DNA of 37,429 nt from Devosiaceae bacterium (lineage in GTDB: Bacteria; Pseudomonadota; Alphaproteobacteria; Rhizobiales; Devosiaceae): contig JAKISW010000028.1 in NCBI GenBank assembly GCA_021648375.1, positions 1 through 37,429 of the forward strand. The letters run 5' to 3'. Below, one piece after another: positions 17,824 to 25,752 of the stretch. Below the pieces are notes generated by a model, which was not told the origin of the DNA, did no database searches, and saw only the letters and a program-made list of their open reading frames with translations. The first letter of the stretch is position 1, and every line of letters begins with the position of its first letter. Position numbers and translations under genes: made by a program.

Positions 17824-18707
17824 GTTGCATCCTCTGTTATTTGTTTGAGTGCCAGCTCGAACCCTCCGGATAATGCATCGCCCTTTGGCGTTTTGCATAG
17901 CGACTGATAGTCCGCGCTCAATAATTTTTGGTAAAATGATCCCAGACCGCCCATCATATAAAGTGCTCCCGTGGATTTCACCTCAATATTGTCCAACGTA
18001 TGGATAAGTGCGGAAAGAGCGCAATTAACGATTTCCCTAGCAATCGGATCCTCGTCATGAAATGCCTCGATCAATTGCGGTGAAAAGCTGCCATAATCCA
18101 TTGGCGTCGCAGACTGTACAAAATCAAGCAAACCAAGCGGGGAGCCGCAAAAACGCTTGAGAATCGATCGGGTTAGCGGGCTATGCGCAATAATTCCGTC
18201 ATGGGCAAGGATCGTGCTACGCAATAATTGGCGCCCCAAAATTGCACCGCCACCATCATCGCCAAGTTGAAACCCCCAACCTCCGACATTGCGGATATTG
18301 TTGCCAAGGCGCGCAACAAAGAATGAGCCAGTGCCTATATGTGCTACCGAGCCATTATCGTTGCCAAGCGCGCCCTGCACCGCAATCTCGCGATCAGAGG
18401 TAACGGTTGTGCGGGCAAATTCCAGAGCGTCTTCCATGCGCTTTGCTGCACCTGGCAGTCCGGCACCGGCGAGACCCAAATATGCCATGTCCCGGGGCGT
18501 TCTATCAGCAGAAAAGCCGGCAGAATTGTAGGCCAGCTTACTGGCCATTACAATATTACTCAGCGCCCCATCAAAATCGGTAGCGATGTTTGCAGATTTG
18601 GCGGAAGCGTGGCCAAGGACATTGCCAGATAGGTCGCAGACGTTGACCCGGCAAGTGCTGCCACCACCGTCCACAACGATTATTAGGTGTTTTGAATCCG
18701 TGTCCAT
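17820..18707 (-). CDS. BadF/BadG-type ATPase, N-acetylglucosamine (possibly N-acetylmuramic acid) kinase
   Basis: 295 residues with the ASKHA kinase fold. Marks are the phosphate-1 loop VVDGGGSTCRVNV at residues ~10-23, GLAGAGLPGA, the phosphate-2 motif AHIGTGSFFVARLG, and GWGFQLGDDGGGAILG, typical of GlcNAc kinases of the BcrAD/BadF family. It would phosphorylate an imported amino sugar at O6. Because murQ lies directly across the divergent promoter, a dual GlcNAc/MurNAc kinase like MurK of Clostridium is attractive: MurQ needs MurNAc-6-P, and no PTS or AnmK is in the window. The ATG has AAAGGT 8 nt upstream. First gene of the leftward operon. Confidence 0.82.
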   Translation of the reverse strand: MDTDSKHLIIVVDGGGSTCRVNVCDLSGNVLGHASAKSANIATDFDGALSNIVMASKLAYNSAGFSADRTPRDMAYLGLAGAGLPGAAKRMEDALEFARTTVTSDREIAVQGALGNDNGSVAHIGTGSFFVARLGNNIRNVGGWGFQLGDDGGGAILGRQLLRSTILAHDGIIAHSPLTRSILKRFCGSPLGLLDFVQSATPMDYGSFSPQLIEAFHDEDPIAREIVNCALSALIHTLDNIEVKSTGALYMMGGLGSFYQKLLSADYQSLCKTPKGDALSGGFELALKQITEDAT

Positions 18708-18708
18708 A

Positions 18709-18728
18709 GCATACCTTTATAATACCAT
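18709..18728 (-). promoter_or_regulatory. Candidate operator, kinase-side copy
   Basis: Read on the minus strand this is ATGGTATTATAAAGGTATGC, immediately before the kinase start. It shares the string GGTATTATA and a second GG(T/C)AT half-site at the same 11-bp spacing with the copy on the murQ side (18831-18852). GGTAT/ATACC half-sites are typical of GntR/HutC regulators of amino-sugar genes. The AAAGG at its end also serves as the kinase ribosome site. Confidence 0.5.
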
Positions 18729-18830
18729 TGCTAAAAACAAAAGCATTTTTTGGAATTTTTAGCGTAAAAGCCAGCAAAATACCAAAAAAAACGGCCTAAA
18801 CAACAAAAAATTAAAATCCGCTGGACATTC

Positions 18831-18852
18831 GGTATTATATTGGCATTATACC
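18831..18852 (+). promoter_or_regulatory. Candidate GntR operator, murQ-side copy
   Basis: An imperfect palindrome of the form GGTATnAT-N6-ATnATACC, containing a tighter inner palindrome GGCAT-T-ATACC. It lies about 28 bp upstream of the murQ start. The same GGTATTATA string occurs in the opposite direction before the kinase gene. The region in between is very AT-rich. A binding site for the neighbouring GntR regulator is inferred. Confidence 0.5.
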
Positions 18853-18879
18853 GGGGCAATTTAAAAATGGAATTTCAAC

Positions 18880-19803
18880 TTGAGCGTTTTTAAAATTTCA
18901 GATCTGCGCACGGAACAGGTCCACCCCAATGCTGTTGGGCTGGATGAGCTTGAAGGCGCGCAAATATTGAACATCTTGCTCGATGGACAGGTTGCGGCTG
19001 CCAGTTCTGTTCGATCTGCAATACCGGCACTGGAAAAAGGTGCGGCTGCGATGGCAAAGGCAATTCGTGGCGGCCATAATCTGGTCTATGCGGCTGCTGG
19101 CAGTTCGGGCCTGATGGGATTGGCTGACGGACTGGAAATTCCGCCGACTTTTGGTATTCCCACCAGCCGGATAAAGATTCTGCGCGCTGGAGGGCTTGAG
19201 GATATGGCAAGACCAAAGGGGGAGGCCGAGGATGATGAGTTGGCGGCAACTCGCGATGCCGACGTAATCGCGAAAGGCGATTGTGTAATCTGTCTGGCGG
19301 CAAGTGGCAACACAGTTTATCCCGTAACCATTATGAATATTGCGCGTGAACGTGGCGCAACCACGATTGGCATATCAAACAATGAAGATACGTTGCTGAT
19401 TGAGGGCGCAGACGTTCCGGTTTTTTTGCCTACGCCACCTGAAGTGATTGCCGGATCAACTCGTTTGGGTGCGGGAACAGCGCAAAAAATTGCCTTGAAC
19501 ATGATGTCTACTCTTATGGGGGTCAAGCTGGGACATGTGATGGATGGGTTGATGGTTAATGTAGTTGCCAACAACATCAAATTACTTGAACGGGCTGAGA
19601 ATATTGTGATGAAAATCACCGGCTGTGACAGAGATATAGCCCGTAAAAACCTTGAAATCTCTGGTGGTGTCGTGAAGCCGGCCATCCTGATCACTTCAGG
19701 GGCTGAAAATCTGCAAGTCGCGATAAAATACCTGGACAAGGCGGACCAAAATCTACGGACTGCCATGGCCAATATAGCCTTGATTAATATTACCTTGGGG
19801 TAA
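18880..19803 (+). CDS. murQ: N-acetylmuramic acid 6-phosphate etherase (MurQ-like)
   Basis: 307 residues, normal for MurQ. It starts at TTG; the ATG just upstream is in another frame and stops at once. SIS-fold marks are LVYAAAGSSGLMG, Glu86 in GLEIPPTFGI (the position of the catalytic Glu83 in E. coli MurQ), Glu115 in GEAEDDE (E. coli Glu114), CLAASGNTVYPV, and the highly conserved PPEVIAGSTRLGAGTAQKIALN. The enzyme eliminates D-lactate from MurNAc-6-P to give GlcNAc-6-P, which NagA can then use. Some positions differ from textbook MurQ (GSSG for GTSG, Gly for Lys in STRLKAGTAQK), so a shifted substrate is possible. First gene of the rightward transport operon. Confidence 0.87.
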   Translation: MSVFKISDLRTEQVHPNAVGLDELEGAQILNILLDGQVAAASSVRSAIPALEKGAAAMAKAIRGGHNLVYAAAGSSGLMGLADGLEIPPTFGIPTSRIKILRAGGLEDMARPKGEAEDDELAATRDADVIAKGDCVICLAASGNTVYPVTIMNIARERGATTIGISNNEDTLLIEGADVPVFLPTPPEVIAGSTRLGAGTAQKIALNMMSTLMGVKLGHVMDGLMVNVVANNIKLLERAENIVMKITGCDRDIARKNLEISGGVVKPAILITSGAENLQVAIKYLDKADQNLRTAMANIALINITLG

Positions 19804-19810
19804 CGCCCGA

Positions 19811-19853
19811 AAAACCGCGCCTATGGCGTAAATAAAACCGCGCCGATGGCGCG
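19811..19853 (+). repeat. Twin 18-bp repeats forming small hairpins, murQ to binding-protein gap
   Basis: AAAACCGCGCC(T/G)ATGGCG occurs twice with a 23-bp period (19811-19828 and 19834-19851) and one mismatch. Each copy can fold on itself (GCGCC/GGCGC type); the second gives CGCGCC-GAT-GGCGCG. They fill most of the 67-bp gap before the next gene. They may act on mRNA stability or translation. Confidence 0.6.
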
Positions 19854-19870
19854 CAACTGGGAGAAAAACT

Positions 19871-21124
19871 ATGAAATCAACATTTCTTGTTGCCACTCTT
19901 TTGGCTACGACATTTTTGAGCACTGCTGCTTCTGCGCAGGAGGTTACGCTTACTATTGAGAGTTGGCGCAACGACGATCTTACTATCTGGCAGGATAAGA
20001 TTATTCCGGCCTTCGAGGCCGCAAATGAGGGCATAAAGGTTGTGTTCAGCCCTTCCGCGCCAACGCAATATAACTCGGCCCTGAATGCCAAGCTTGAGGC
20101 AGGGACTGCCGGTGACCTGATTACCTGTCGCCCGTTCGATGGCTCGCTTTCCCTTTTCGAGGCAGGGTATCTGTCTGAAGTTGGCGACTTGGAAAACATG
20201 GAAAATTTTGGCTCGGTTGCAAAATCCGGCTGGAGCACTGATGATGGATCAGCCACATTCTGTGTGCCCATGGCCTCGGTAATTCACGGGTTTATCTACA
20301 ACAAGGATGCGTTTGCCGAAATTGGAGTCGAAGTGCCAACGACCGTTGACGAATTCTTTGATGTGCTGGACGCGTTTAAGGAGGATGGCACATATATTCC
20401 CCTGGCTATGGGTACAGCCGACCAGTGGGAAGCCGCTACAATGGGTTATGCCAATATTGGGCCCAATTACTGGAAGGGTGAAGAGGGCCGTTTGGCGCTA
20501 ATTGCCGGTGAACAGAAATTAACTGATCCGGGATGGGTTGCGCCATACGAGCAACTGGAACGTTGGGGCGAGTATTTGGGAGACGGTTATGAAGCCCAGA
20601 GCTACCCGGATAGTCAGAACCTGTTTACCCTTGGTCGCGCGGCGATTTATCCTGCCGGCTCCTGGGAGATAAGTGGTTTTAACGCTCAGGTTGATTTTGA
20701 AATGGGAGCATTCCCCCCACCAGTGCAAAATGCCGGTGATGATTGCTATATCTCTGATCATGTGGACATTGCAATTGGCATGAATGCAGCATCGCCAAAC
20801 TCAGAAGCTGCCCGCACATTTTTGAATTGGGTCGGGTCGGGTGATTTTGCCGATCTTTACGCCAATTCATTGCCCGGGTTCTTCTCGCTTTCCAATGCGC
20901 AGATCGAAATGAGTGATCCCCTGGCGCAGGAAATGGTTAGCTGGCGCCAGGATTGCGGATCCTCTATCCGTCCGTTTCATCAGATCCTTTCGCGGGGCAC
21001 GCCAAACCTTGCCAATGAATATTGGGTAACGTCTGCAAACGTCATTCGTGGCACGATGACACCACAAGAGGCAGGACAAAAGTTGCAGGATGACCTGTCA
21101 AGCTGGTATCCTCCCCAGCAATAA
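19871..21124 (+). CDS. Extracellular solute-binding protein, family 1 (MalE-type) of amino-sugar ABC importer
   Basis: 417 residues. The signal peptide is clear (MKSTFLVATLLATTFLSTA, cleavage near ASAQ/E at residue 23). The mature protein follows the family 1 sugar-binding pattern: IESWRNDDLTIWQDKIIPAF, YNSALNAKLEAGTAGDL, IYNKDAFAEIGVEVPTT, LFTLGRAAIYPAGSWEIS. GGGAG gives a strong ribosome site. It lies between murQ and two MalF/MalG-type permeases and is followed by a perfect hairpin, as expected for the most abundant component. By context it should bind MurNAc, GlcNAc or a small peptidoglycan sugar in the periplasm. The ligand is inference. Confidence 0.9.
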   Translation: MKSTFLVATLLATTFLSTAASAQEVTLTIESWRNDDLTIWQDKIIPAFEAANEGIKVVFSPSAPTQYNSALNAKLEAGTAGDLITCRPFDGSLSLFEAGYLSEVGDLENMENFGSVAKSGWSTDDGSATFCVPMASVIHGFIYNKDAFAEIGVEVPTTVDEFFDVLDAFKEDGTYIPLAMGTADQWEAATMGYANIGPNYWKGEEGRLALIAGEQKLTDPGWVAPYEQLERWGEYLGDGYEAQSYPDSQNLFTLGRAAIYPAGSWEISGFNAQVDFEMGAFPPPVQNAGDDCYISDHVDIAIGMNAASPNSEAARTFLNWVGSGDFADLYANSLPGFFSLSNAQIEMSDPLAQEMVSWRQDCGSSIRPFHQILSRGTPNLANEYWVTSANVIRGTMTPQEAGQKLQDDLSSWYPPQQ

Positions 21125-21137
21125 AAGCGAAGTACAG

Positions 21138-21159
21138 GGCCGGGGGTAATTCCCCGGCC
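21138..21159 (+). promoter_or_regulatory. Perfect GC-rich intercistronic hairpin after binding-protein gene
   Basis: GGCCGGGG and CCCCGGCC with a 6-nt loop, 13 bp after the stop of the binding-protein gene and before the permease. No T-run follows; AATTAAAGG leads into the ribosome site. Likely stabilises the upstream mRNA or gives partial attenuation. Confidence 0.65.
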
Positions 21160-21177
21160 TAATTAAAGGAAGCGGAG

Positions 21178-22101
21178 ATGAGAAACTTGGACAAGCCGAA
21201 AAGACGTTGGCATATAGTGGTTTTTCTGCTCCCTGCGGTGCTGGTTTACACCGCAATTATGATTATTCCACTTTTTGGAACTCTCCAGCTATCCCTGTTC
21301 ACAACTATTGACCGGGAACAGGTTTTTATTGGGTTTGACAATTTTCGCACATTGTTGGGAGATGAGCGTTGGTCGCAAAGCTTCTGGAATGCTTTGAAAA
21401 ACAATGCCTGGTTTTTCCTCGTGCACATGATTGTGCAAAATCCGATCGGGATAGCTATTGCTGCCATGCTTTCATCATCGGCGTTGCGGTTCAGTTCGTT
21501 TTATCGGACTGCAATTTTTATTCCTACTATTTTGTCTTTTGTAATCGTTGGATTCGCCTGGAAGTTGATCCTGTCTCCGATTTGGGGGATAGCGCCAGGC
21601 ATGCTGGATGCAGTGGGGCTTAGATTCCTGTTTGAACCATGGCTTGGCAAAGAAGAATACGCTCTGACCACGGTGGCGCTGATTTCTGTCTGGCAGTTTG
21701 TCGGAATTCCGATGATGTTGATATACGCTGCGCTTCTATCGATTCCCGACGAAGTTCTTGAAGCCGGAGAAATTGATGGTCTCACAGGCATGTCGGCGTT
21801 CTGGAAGATCAAGCTGCCGCTTATCCTGCCATCAATCGGGATTATTTCGATCCTGACTTTTGTTGGTAATTTCAACGCGTTCGATCTGGTTTACACAACA
21901 CAGGGCGCGCTGGCAGGCCCTAATTATTCGACTGATGTACTGGGCACACTATTGTACCGGACGTTCTTTGGCTTTCAGATGCAATTGGGTGACCCAAATA
22001 TGGGGTCAGCAATCGCCATGATGATGTTCCTGGTTATCCTGATAGGTGTTTGTATCTATCTGTTCGGCATCCAGACACGCATGCGCCGATACCAGTTTTA
22101 G
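21178..22101 (+). CDS. Sugar ABC transporter permease (MalF-type)
   Basis: 307 residues with about six membrane helices. The EAA loop that contacts the ATPase is visible: EAGEIDGLTGMSAFWKIKLP near residue 195. The gene has a strong ribosome site (GGAAGCGGAG) and lies 53 bp after the binding protein, across the hairpin. It pairs with the next permease to form the inner-membrane channel. The family (BPD_transp_1, CUT1 class) fits a MalK-type ATPase, which is present four genes later in the same operon. Confidence 0.92.
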   Translation: MRNLDKPKRRWHIVVFLLPAVLVYTAIMIIPLFGTLQLSLFTTIDREQVFIGFDNFRTLLGDERWSQSFWNALKNNAWFFLVHMIVQNPIGIAIAAMLSSSALRFSSFYRTAIFIPTILSFVIVGFAWKLILSPIWGIAPGMLDAVGLRFLFEPWLGKEEYALTTVALISVWQFVGIPMMLIYAALLSIPDEVLEAGEIDGLTGMSAFWKIKLPLILPSIGIISILTFVGNFNAFDLVYTTQGALAGPNYSTDVLGTLLYRTFFGFQMQLGDPNMGSAIAMMMFLVILIGVCIYLFGIQTRMRRYQF

Positions 22102-22109
22102 GGGATGAT

Positions 22110-22949
22110 ATGAACAAGGTCAGACATAACCCGCTAAACATATTCGCAGCCCATGCCGCATTGCTCACATACACGGTTATAGCCCTGTTTCCGGTGATCG
22201 TTATTCTTGTAAATAGTTTTAAGACCAGAAGGTCGATTTTCCGTGATCCGCTGGCTCTGCCAAATACCGACACTTTCACGCTGATTGGGTATGAGACGGT
22301 ATTGAAGCAGGGCGATTACTTTCTTTATTTTCAAAACTCGATGATCGTCACGGTGGCGTCGTTGTTTTTTATCTTGCTTTTCGGTTCCATGGCAGCGTTT
22401 GCGCTGTCAGAATACCGTTTCAAAGGCAATACCCTGATGGCACTTTATCTGGCTATCGGCATCATGATTCCGATCCGTCTTGGAACTATATCAATTTTGC
22501 AGATCATGGTGGCGTCTGGCTTGGTGAATACGCTGACGGCACTTATTCTGGTATATATTGCACAAGGCCTGCCTCTGGCTGTATTCATCCTATCGGAGTT
22601 CATGCGGCAGGTTTCTGCTGACCTCAAGGATGCGGGGCGCATTGACGGCCTGTCGGAATATCGAATATTTTTCGTGCTGGTACTGCCACTGGTGCGACCT
22701 GCCATGGCGACAGTTGCGGTGTTTAACATGATCCCCATATGGAACGATCTTTGGTTTCCGTTGATTTTAGCCCCCGGAGAGGCAACCAAAACCCTTACTC
22801 TGGGCTCGCAAATTTTTATCGGGCAGTTCGTGACGGACTGGAATGCAGTACTCTCGGGGCTGTCGATGGCGATTTTGCCGGTGATGATCCTATATGTGAT
22901 ATTTTCCAGGCAACTGATACGCGGGATAACATCAGGGGCGGTAAAATGA
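22110..22949 (+). CDS. Sugar ABC transporter permease (MalG-type)
   Basis: 279 residues. The start is the ATG of MNKVRHNPL, with GGGG upstream and 8 bp after the previous stop. A longer frame would begin inside the upstream gene and is unlikely. About six membrane helices; the EAA loop reads DAGRIDGLSEYRIFFVLVLP. The stop overlaps the start of the oxidoreductase gene by 4 nt (ATGA). Second half of the CUT1-type channel. Confidence 0.92.
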   Translation: MNKVRHNPLNIFAAHAALLTYTVIALFPVIVILVNSFKTRRSIFRDPLALPNTDTFTLIGYETVLKQGDYFLYFQNSMIVTVASLFFILLFGSMAAFALSEYRFKGNTLMALYLAIGIMIPIRLGTISILQIMVASGLVNTLTALILVYIAQGLPLAVFILSEFMRQVSADLKDAGRIDGLSEYRIFFVLVLPLVRPAMATVAVFNMIPIWNDLWFPLILAPGEATKTLTLGSQIFIGQFVTDWNAVLSGLSMAILPVMILYVIFSRQLIRGITSGAVK

Positions 22950-23968
22950 TACGCGTGCTGATTGCAGGATTGGGGAACATGGGACGCAGCCACGCGCTTG
23001 CCTACCACAATAGCGCAGATTTTGAGATTGTTGGACTGATGAACCGCTCAACGCCGGATTTGCCGGATGCCTTAAACAATTATACGATGTATTCTGATTT
23101 CGCTACTGCCCTGAGAGATTGCCAGCCAGATCTGGTGGCGGTTTGCACTTATACCGATAGCCACGCTGAATTTGCTATTATGGCTATGCGCGCAGGCGCT
23201 CATGTCTTTGTTGAAAAGCCACTTGCTGCAACAATTCAGGATGCAAAGCGAGTTGTTGATGAGGCAGTTAAAACCGAGCGCAAGATGATTGTTGGTTATA
23301 TTTTGCGGCATCATCCGAGCTGGCAGCGCCTGATAGCTGAATCCCGTGCTTTAGGTGCCCCTTATGCGTTTCGTATGAACCTGAACCAGCAATCCTCAGG
23401 AAAAGAATGGGAAGTCCACAAAAACCTGATGCAAAGCACATCCCCGATTGTGGATTGCGGCGTGCACTATGTTGATGTGATGTGTCAAATTACTGACGCC
23501 AGTCCAACGCAGGTGCGCGGCATGGGGGTGCGGCTTAGTGATGAGATCGCTCCCGGCATGTATAATTATGGGCATTTCCAGGTGCTGTTCGACGATGGAT
23601 CTGTTGGATGGTACGAAGCTGCCTGGGGTCCGATGATTTCTGAAACTGCATATTTTGTTAAAGATGTGATGACGCCAAACGGGGCAGTATCTATTATCGA
23701 ACATACAGGCTCAGGCTCATCTGATATTGATGGGCATACCAGGGTTGGCAGTCTGCGCGTGCATCCAGTGCGTGGTAAAGATCGCCTGATTGACCTGCCG
23801 GAGGAACCCGGACATCAGGCCCTGTGCGATGCGCAAGCAGCATATGTGGCCAAAGCCATAATTAATGATTTGGATCTCTCGCGTCATATGTCTGATGCGG
23901 TTAACTCTCTCGCTATTTGTCTGGCCGCAGATGAAAGTGTACGCACCGGCCAACCTGTTGATCTTTGA
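22946..23968 (+). CDS. Gfo/Idh/MocA-family oxidoreductase
   Basis: 340 residues. The start is the ATG overlapping the permease stop (MIRVLIAGLGNMGRSHA). The N-terminal Rossmann domain has GLGNMGRSHA, VCTYTDSHAEFAIMAMRAG and the EKPLA motif (residues ~85-90) that carries the family's catalytic-region lysine. The C-terminal half is the alpha/beta substrate domain with DCGVHYVDVM containing a conserved His. Such enzymes oxidise or reduce sugars with NAD(P), and some are NAD-dependent glycosidases. Its place between the permease and ATPase genes of an importer linked to murQ suggests it modifies the imported sugar or a derivative, in the cytoplasm. No standard MurNAc pathway needs this step. Confidence 0.87.
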   Translation: MIRVLIAGLGNMGRSHALAYHNSADFEIVGLMNRSTPDLPDALNNYTMYSDFATALRDCQPDLVAVCTYTDSHAEFAIMAMRAGAHVFVEKPLAATIQDAKRVVDEAVKTERKMIVGYILRHHPSWQRLIAESRALGAPYAFRMNLNQQSSGKEWEVHKNLMQSTSPIVDCGVHYVDVMCQITDASPTQVRGMGVRLSDEIAPGMYNYGHFQVLFDDGSVGWYEAAWGPMISETAYFVKDVMTPNGAVSIIEHTGSGSSDIDGHTRVGSLRVHPVRGKDRLIDLPEEPGHQALCDAQAAYVAKAIINDLDLSRHMSDAVNSLAICLAADESVRTGQPVDL

Positions 23969-23980
23969 AAGTGAACTGTA

Positions 23981-24982
23981 ATGGGCTCTTTAAGTCTTAG
24001 AAATATCCACAAGTCTTTTGGTAGTGTTGAGGTATTGAAAGATATTAACCTGGAGGTGGACGAGGGCGAATTCGTAATTTTTGTCGGCCCGTCTGGTTGT
24101 GGAAAATCCACCCTGCTTCGTATTATCGCCGGGCTGGAAGACGCCAGTTCTGGCGATGTATTGATTGCGGATCAGCGGGTGAACACCTTGCCCCCCTCTA
24201 ATCGTGGGATCGCCATGGTGTTTCAGACCTACGCGCTTTATCCGCATCTGAGCGTGCGCAAAAATATGAGTCTTGGCCTGAAGCAGGCAAAACAGCCAAC
24301 GAAATATATTACAGAACGGGTGAATTTGGCAGCTGATATGCTGGAACTTACCCCCTATCTGGATCGCCGCCCGGCTGAGCTGTCCGGTGGGCAGCGCCAG
24401 CGGGTAGCCATAGGGCGCGCTATTGTGCGCAATCCCAAACTGTTTTTGTTTGATGAGCCTTTGTCCAATCTGGATGCCGCGCTACGGGTCAATACGCGCC
24501 TGGAAATTGCCCGCCTGCATAGAGAACTTGAAACCACCATTATTTATGTGACCCACGACCAGGTGGAGGCCATGACTCTGGCAGATAAGATTGTAGTTAT
24601 GCAGAATGGTCGCATCGAGCAGGTCGGCTCGCCCATGGAACTTTATAATGACCCTGACAACATTTTTGTGGCCGGTTTCATCGGTTCGCCTGCAATGAAT
24701 TTTTTTAGTGCACGTCTGTTGGAAATGCCAGAAAACATCAAGACTGCGGGGCTTCGTCCCGAGGCGATTTCAATCAAAAAATCCGGGAAGATCAGTGGTG
24801 AAATCAGCCATTTGGAACATTTGGGCGCAGACACTAATGTTTATATAGATGTCGAGGGAGAATTGATCACGGTGCGCCTGTTCGGTCAGCGCGATTATGA
24901 GATTGGCTCAACCGTTTATCTGGGCTTTTCGGATGATGACGTATTTATATTTGATGAAGCAGGGCGCAGAGTAAGAAATTAA
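23981..24982 (+). CDS. ABC transporter ATP-binding protein (MalK/UgpC-type)
   Basis: 333 residues. It has Walker A GPSGCGKST (near residue 38), Q-loop FQTYALYPHLS, signature LSGGQRQRVAIGRAIVR, Walker B LFLFDEPLSNLD, and the H-loop in YVTHDQVEAMTL. A C-terminal MOP/TOBE-like regulatory domain follows (residues ~235-330), somewhat shorter than in E. coli MalK. It energises the CUT1 importer made of the binding protein and the two permeases upstream. It is the last recognised gene of the operon; the next 250 bp carry repeats and broken sequence. Confidence 0.92.
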   Translation: MGSLSLRNIHKSFGSVEVLKDINLEVDEGEFVIFVGPSGCGKSTLLRIIAGLEDASSGDVLIADQRVNTLPPSNRGIAMVFQTYALYPHLSVRKNMSLGLKQAKQPTKYITERVNLAADMLELTPYLDRRPAELSGGQRQRVAIGRAIVRNPKLFLFDEPLSNLDAALRVNTRLEIARLHRELETTIIYVTHDQVEAMTLADKIVVMQNGRIEQVGSPMELYNDPDNIFVAGFIGSPAMNFFSARLLEMPENIKTAGLRPEAISIKKSGKISGEISHLEHLGADTNVYIDVEGELITVRLFGQRDYEIGSTVYLGFSDDDVFIFDEAGRRVRN

Positions 24983-25120
24983 CGGGAGCAGTTTAAACAT
25001 TATGCCAATAAGCTTTGTGGGGAACGCATAATTTTTTTCTTTGGAGTTCACCTGCGGCGCATCCCAAGTTCTCCACCCATTTGAGCGTCGCCATTTCAAC
25101 ATCATCAATCTTGCGCCATG

Positions 25121-25188
25121 AACTTTTGTGGTGCAGGAACTTTTGCGATGCAGGAACTTTTGCGATGCAGGAACTTTTGTGGTGAATA
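25121..25188. repeat. 17-bp tandem repeat, four units
   Basis: Four consecutive 17-bp units: AACTTTTGTGGTGCAGG, then AACTTTTGCGATGCAGG twice, then a last copy whose end diverges. The 255 bp between the ATPase gene and the broken FrcA fragment hold no gene I can support. The repeat is the only clear structure there. The unit is not a multiple of 3, and there are no spacers, so it is neither a coding repeat nor a CRISPR array. Confidence 0.85.
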
Positions 25189-25237
25189 ACTTCGGCCTTG
25201 CAGAGGCCGTTGATGTATTGAAAAAGGGCAGTTTTAA

Positions 25238-25752
25238 GTTGATGAAGGGGAGATGCATTTGAAAGGCGAGCGTATCAATTTTCGCTCTCCTACCGAAGCA
25301 CGCGCAGCCGGAATCGAGACAGTTTACCAAAACCCCGCTCTTTCCCCCGCGTTGTCGATTGCCGATAACATGTTTCTTGGCCGCGAGCTTCGCAAACCCG
25401 GTTTTCTCGGAACAGTTCTACGCCAGCTTGACCGCAAAAAAATAGAACAACTATCGCGAGACAAGTTGACGGAGTTGGGGTTGATGACCATCCAGAACAT
25501 CAGTCAGTCGGTCGAAACTTTGTCTGGCGGACAACGCCAAAGCATCGCGGTGGCCCGCGCGGCGGCGTTTGGATCACAGGTTATTATTATGATGAACCAA
25601 CAGCGGCGTTGGGAGTAAAAGAATCCCGCCGTGTGCTGGATTTGATTCGGGATGTTAAGTCTCGTGGCATGCCGATTGTGCTGATTTCCCACAACATGCC
25701 CCATGTTTTCGAGGTCGCTGACCGTATTAACATTCACCGCCTGTTTCAGTAT
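25238..25752 (+). pseudogene. Fragment of a sugar ABC transporter ATPase (FrcA-like), frameshifted and truncated
   Basis: The fragment resembles a single-domain FrcA/RbsA-like ATPase from the strand after Walker A to the H-loop: GIETVYQNPALSPALSIADN, ETLSGGQRQSIAVARAAAFG, then, in another frame, DEPTAALGVKESRRVLDLI and VLISHNMPHVFEVADRI. The N-terminus with Walker A is missing. One base is lost at about 25590, where ATGGATGAA became ATGATGAA, exactly at the Walker B Asp. The C-terminus stops at HRL, where the sequence runs into an IS end. It cannot make a working protein. It has no relation to the intact transporters in the window. Confidence 0.85.

Noticed and set aside
17824..17898. Longer N-terminus for the GntR regulator
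   Set aside because: The extra 25 residues lie inside the kinase gene and match nothing in the family. The ATGA overlap start gives the normal length.
25121..25188. Possible CRISPR array
   Set aside because: The 17-bp units follow each other directly with no unique spacers, and no cas gene is near.
24908..25330. Minus-strand open frame of 140 codons over the tandem repeat
   Set aside because: It crosses the end of the ATPase gene, the 17-bp repeats and the FrcA fragment, and its product is low-complexity with no recognisable domain.
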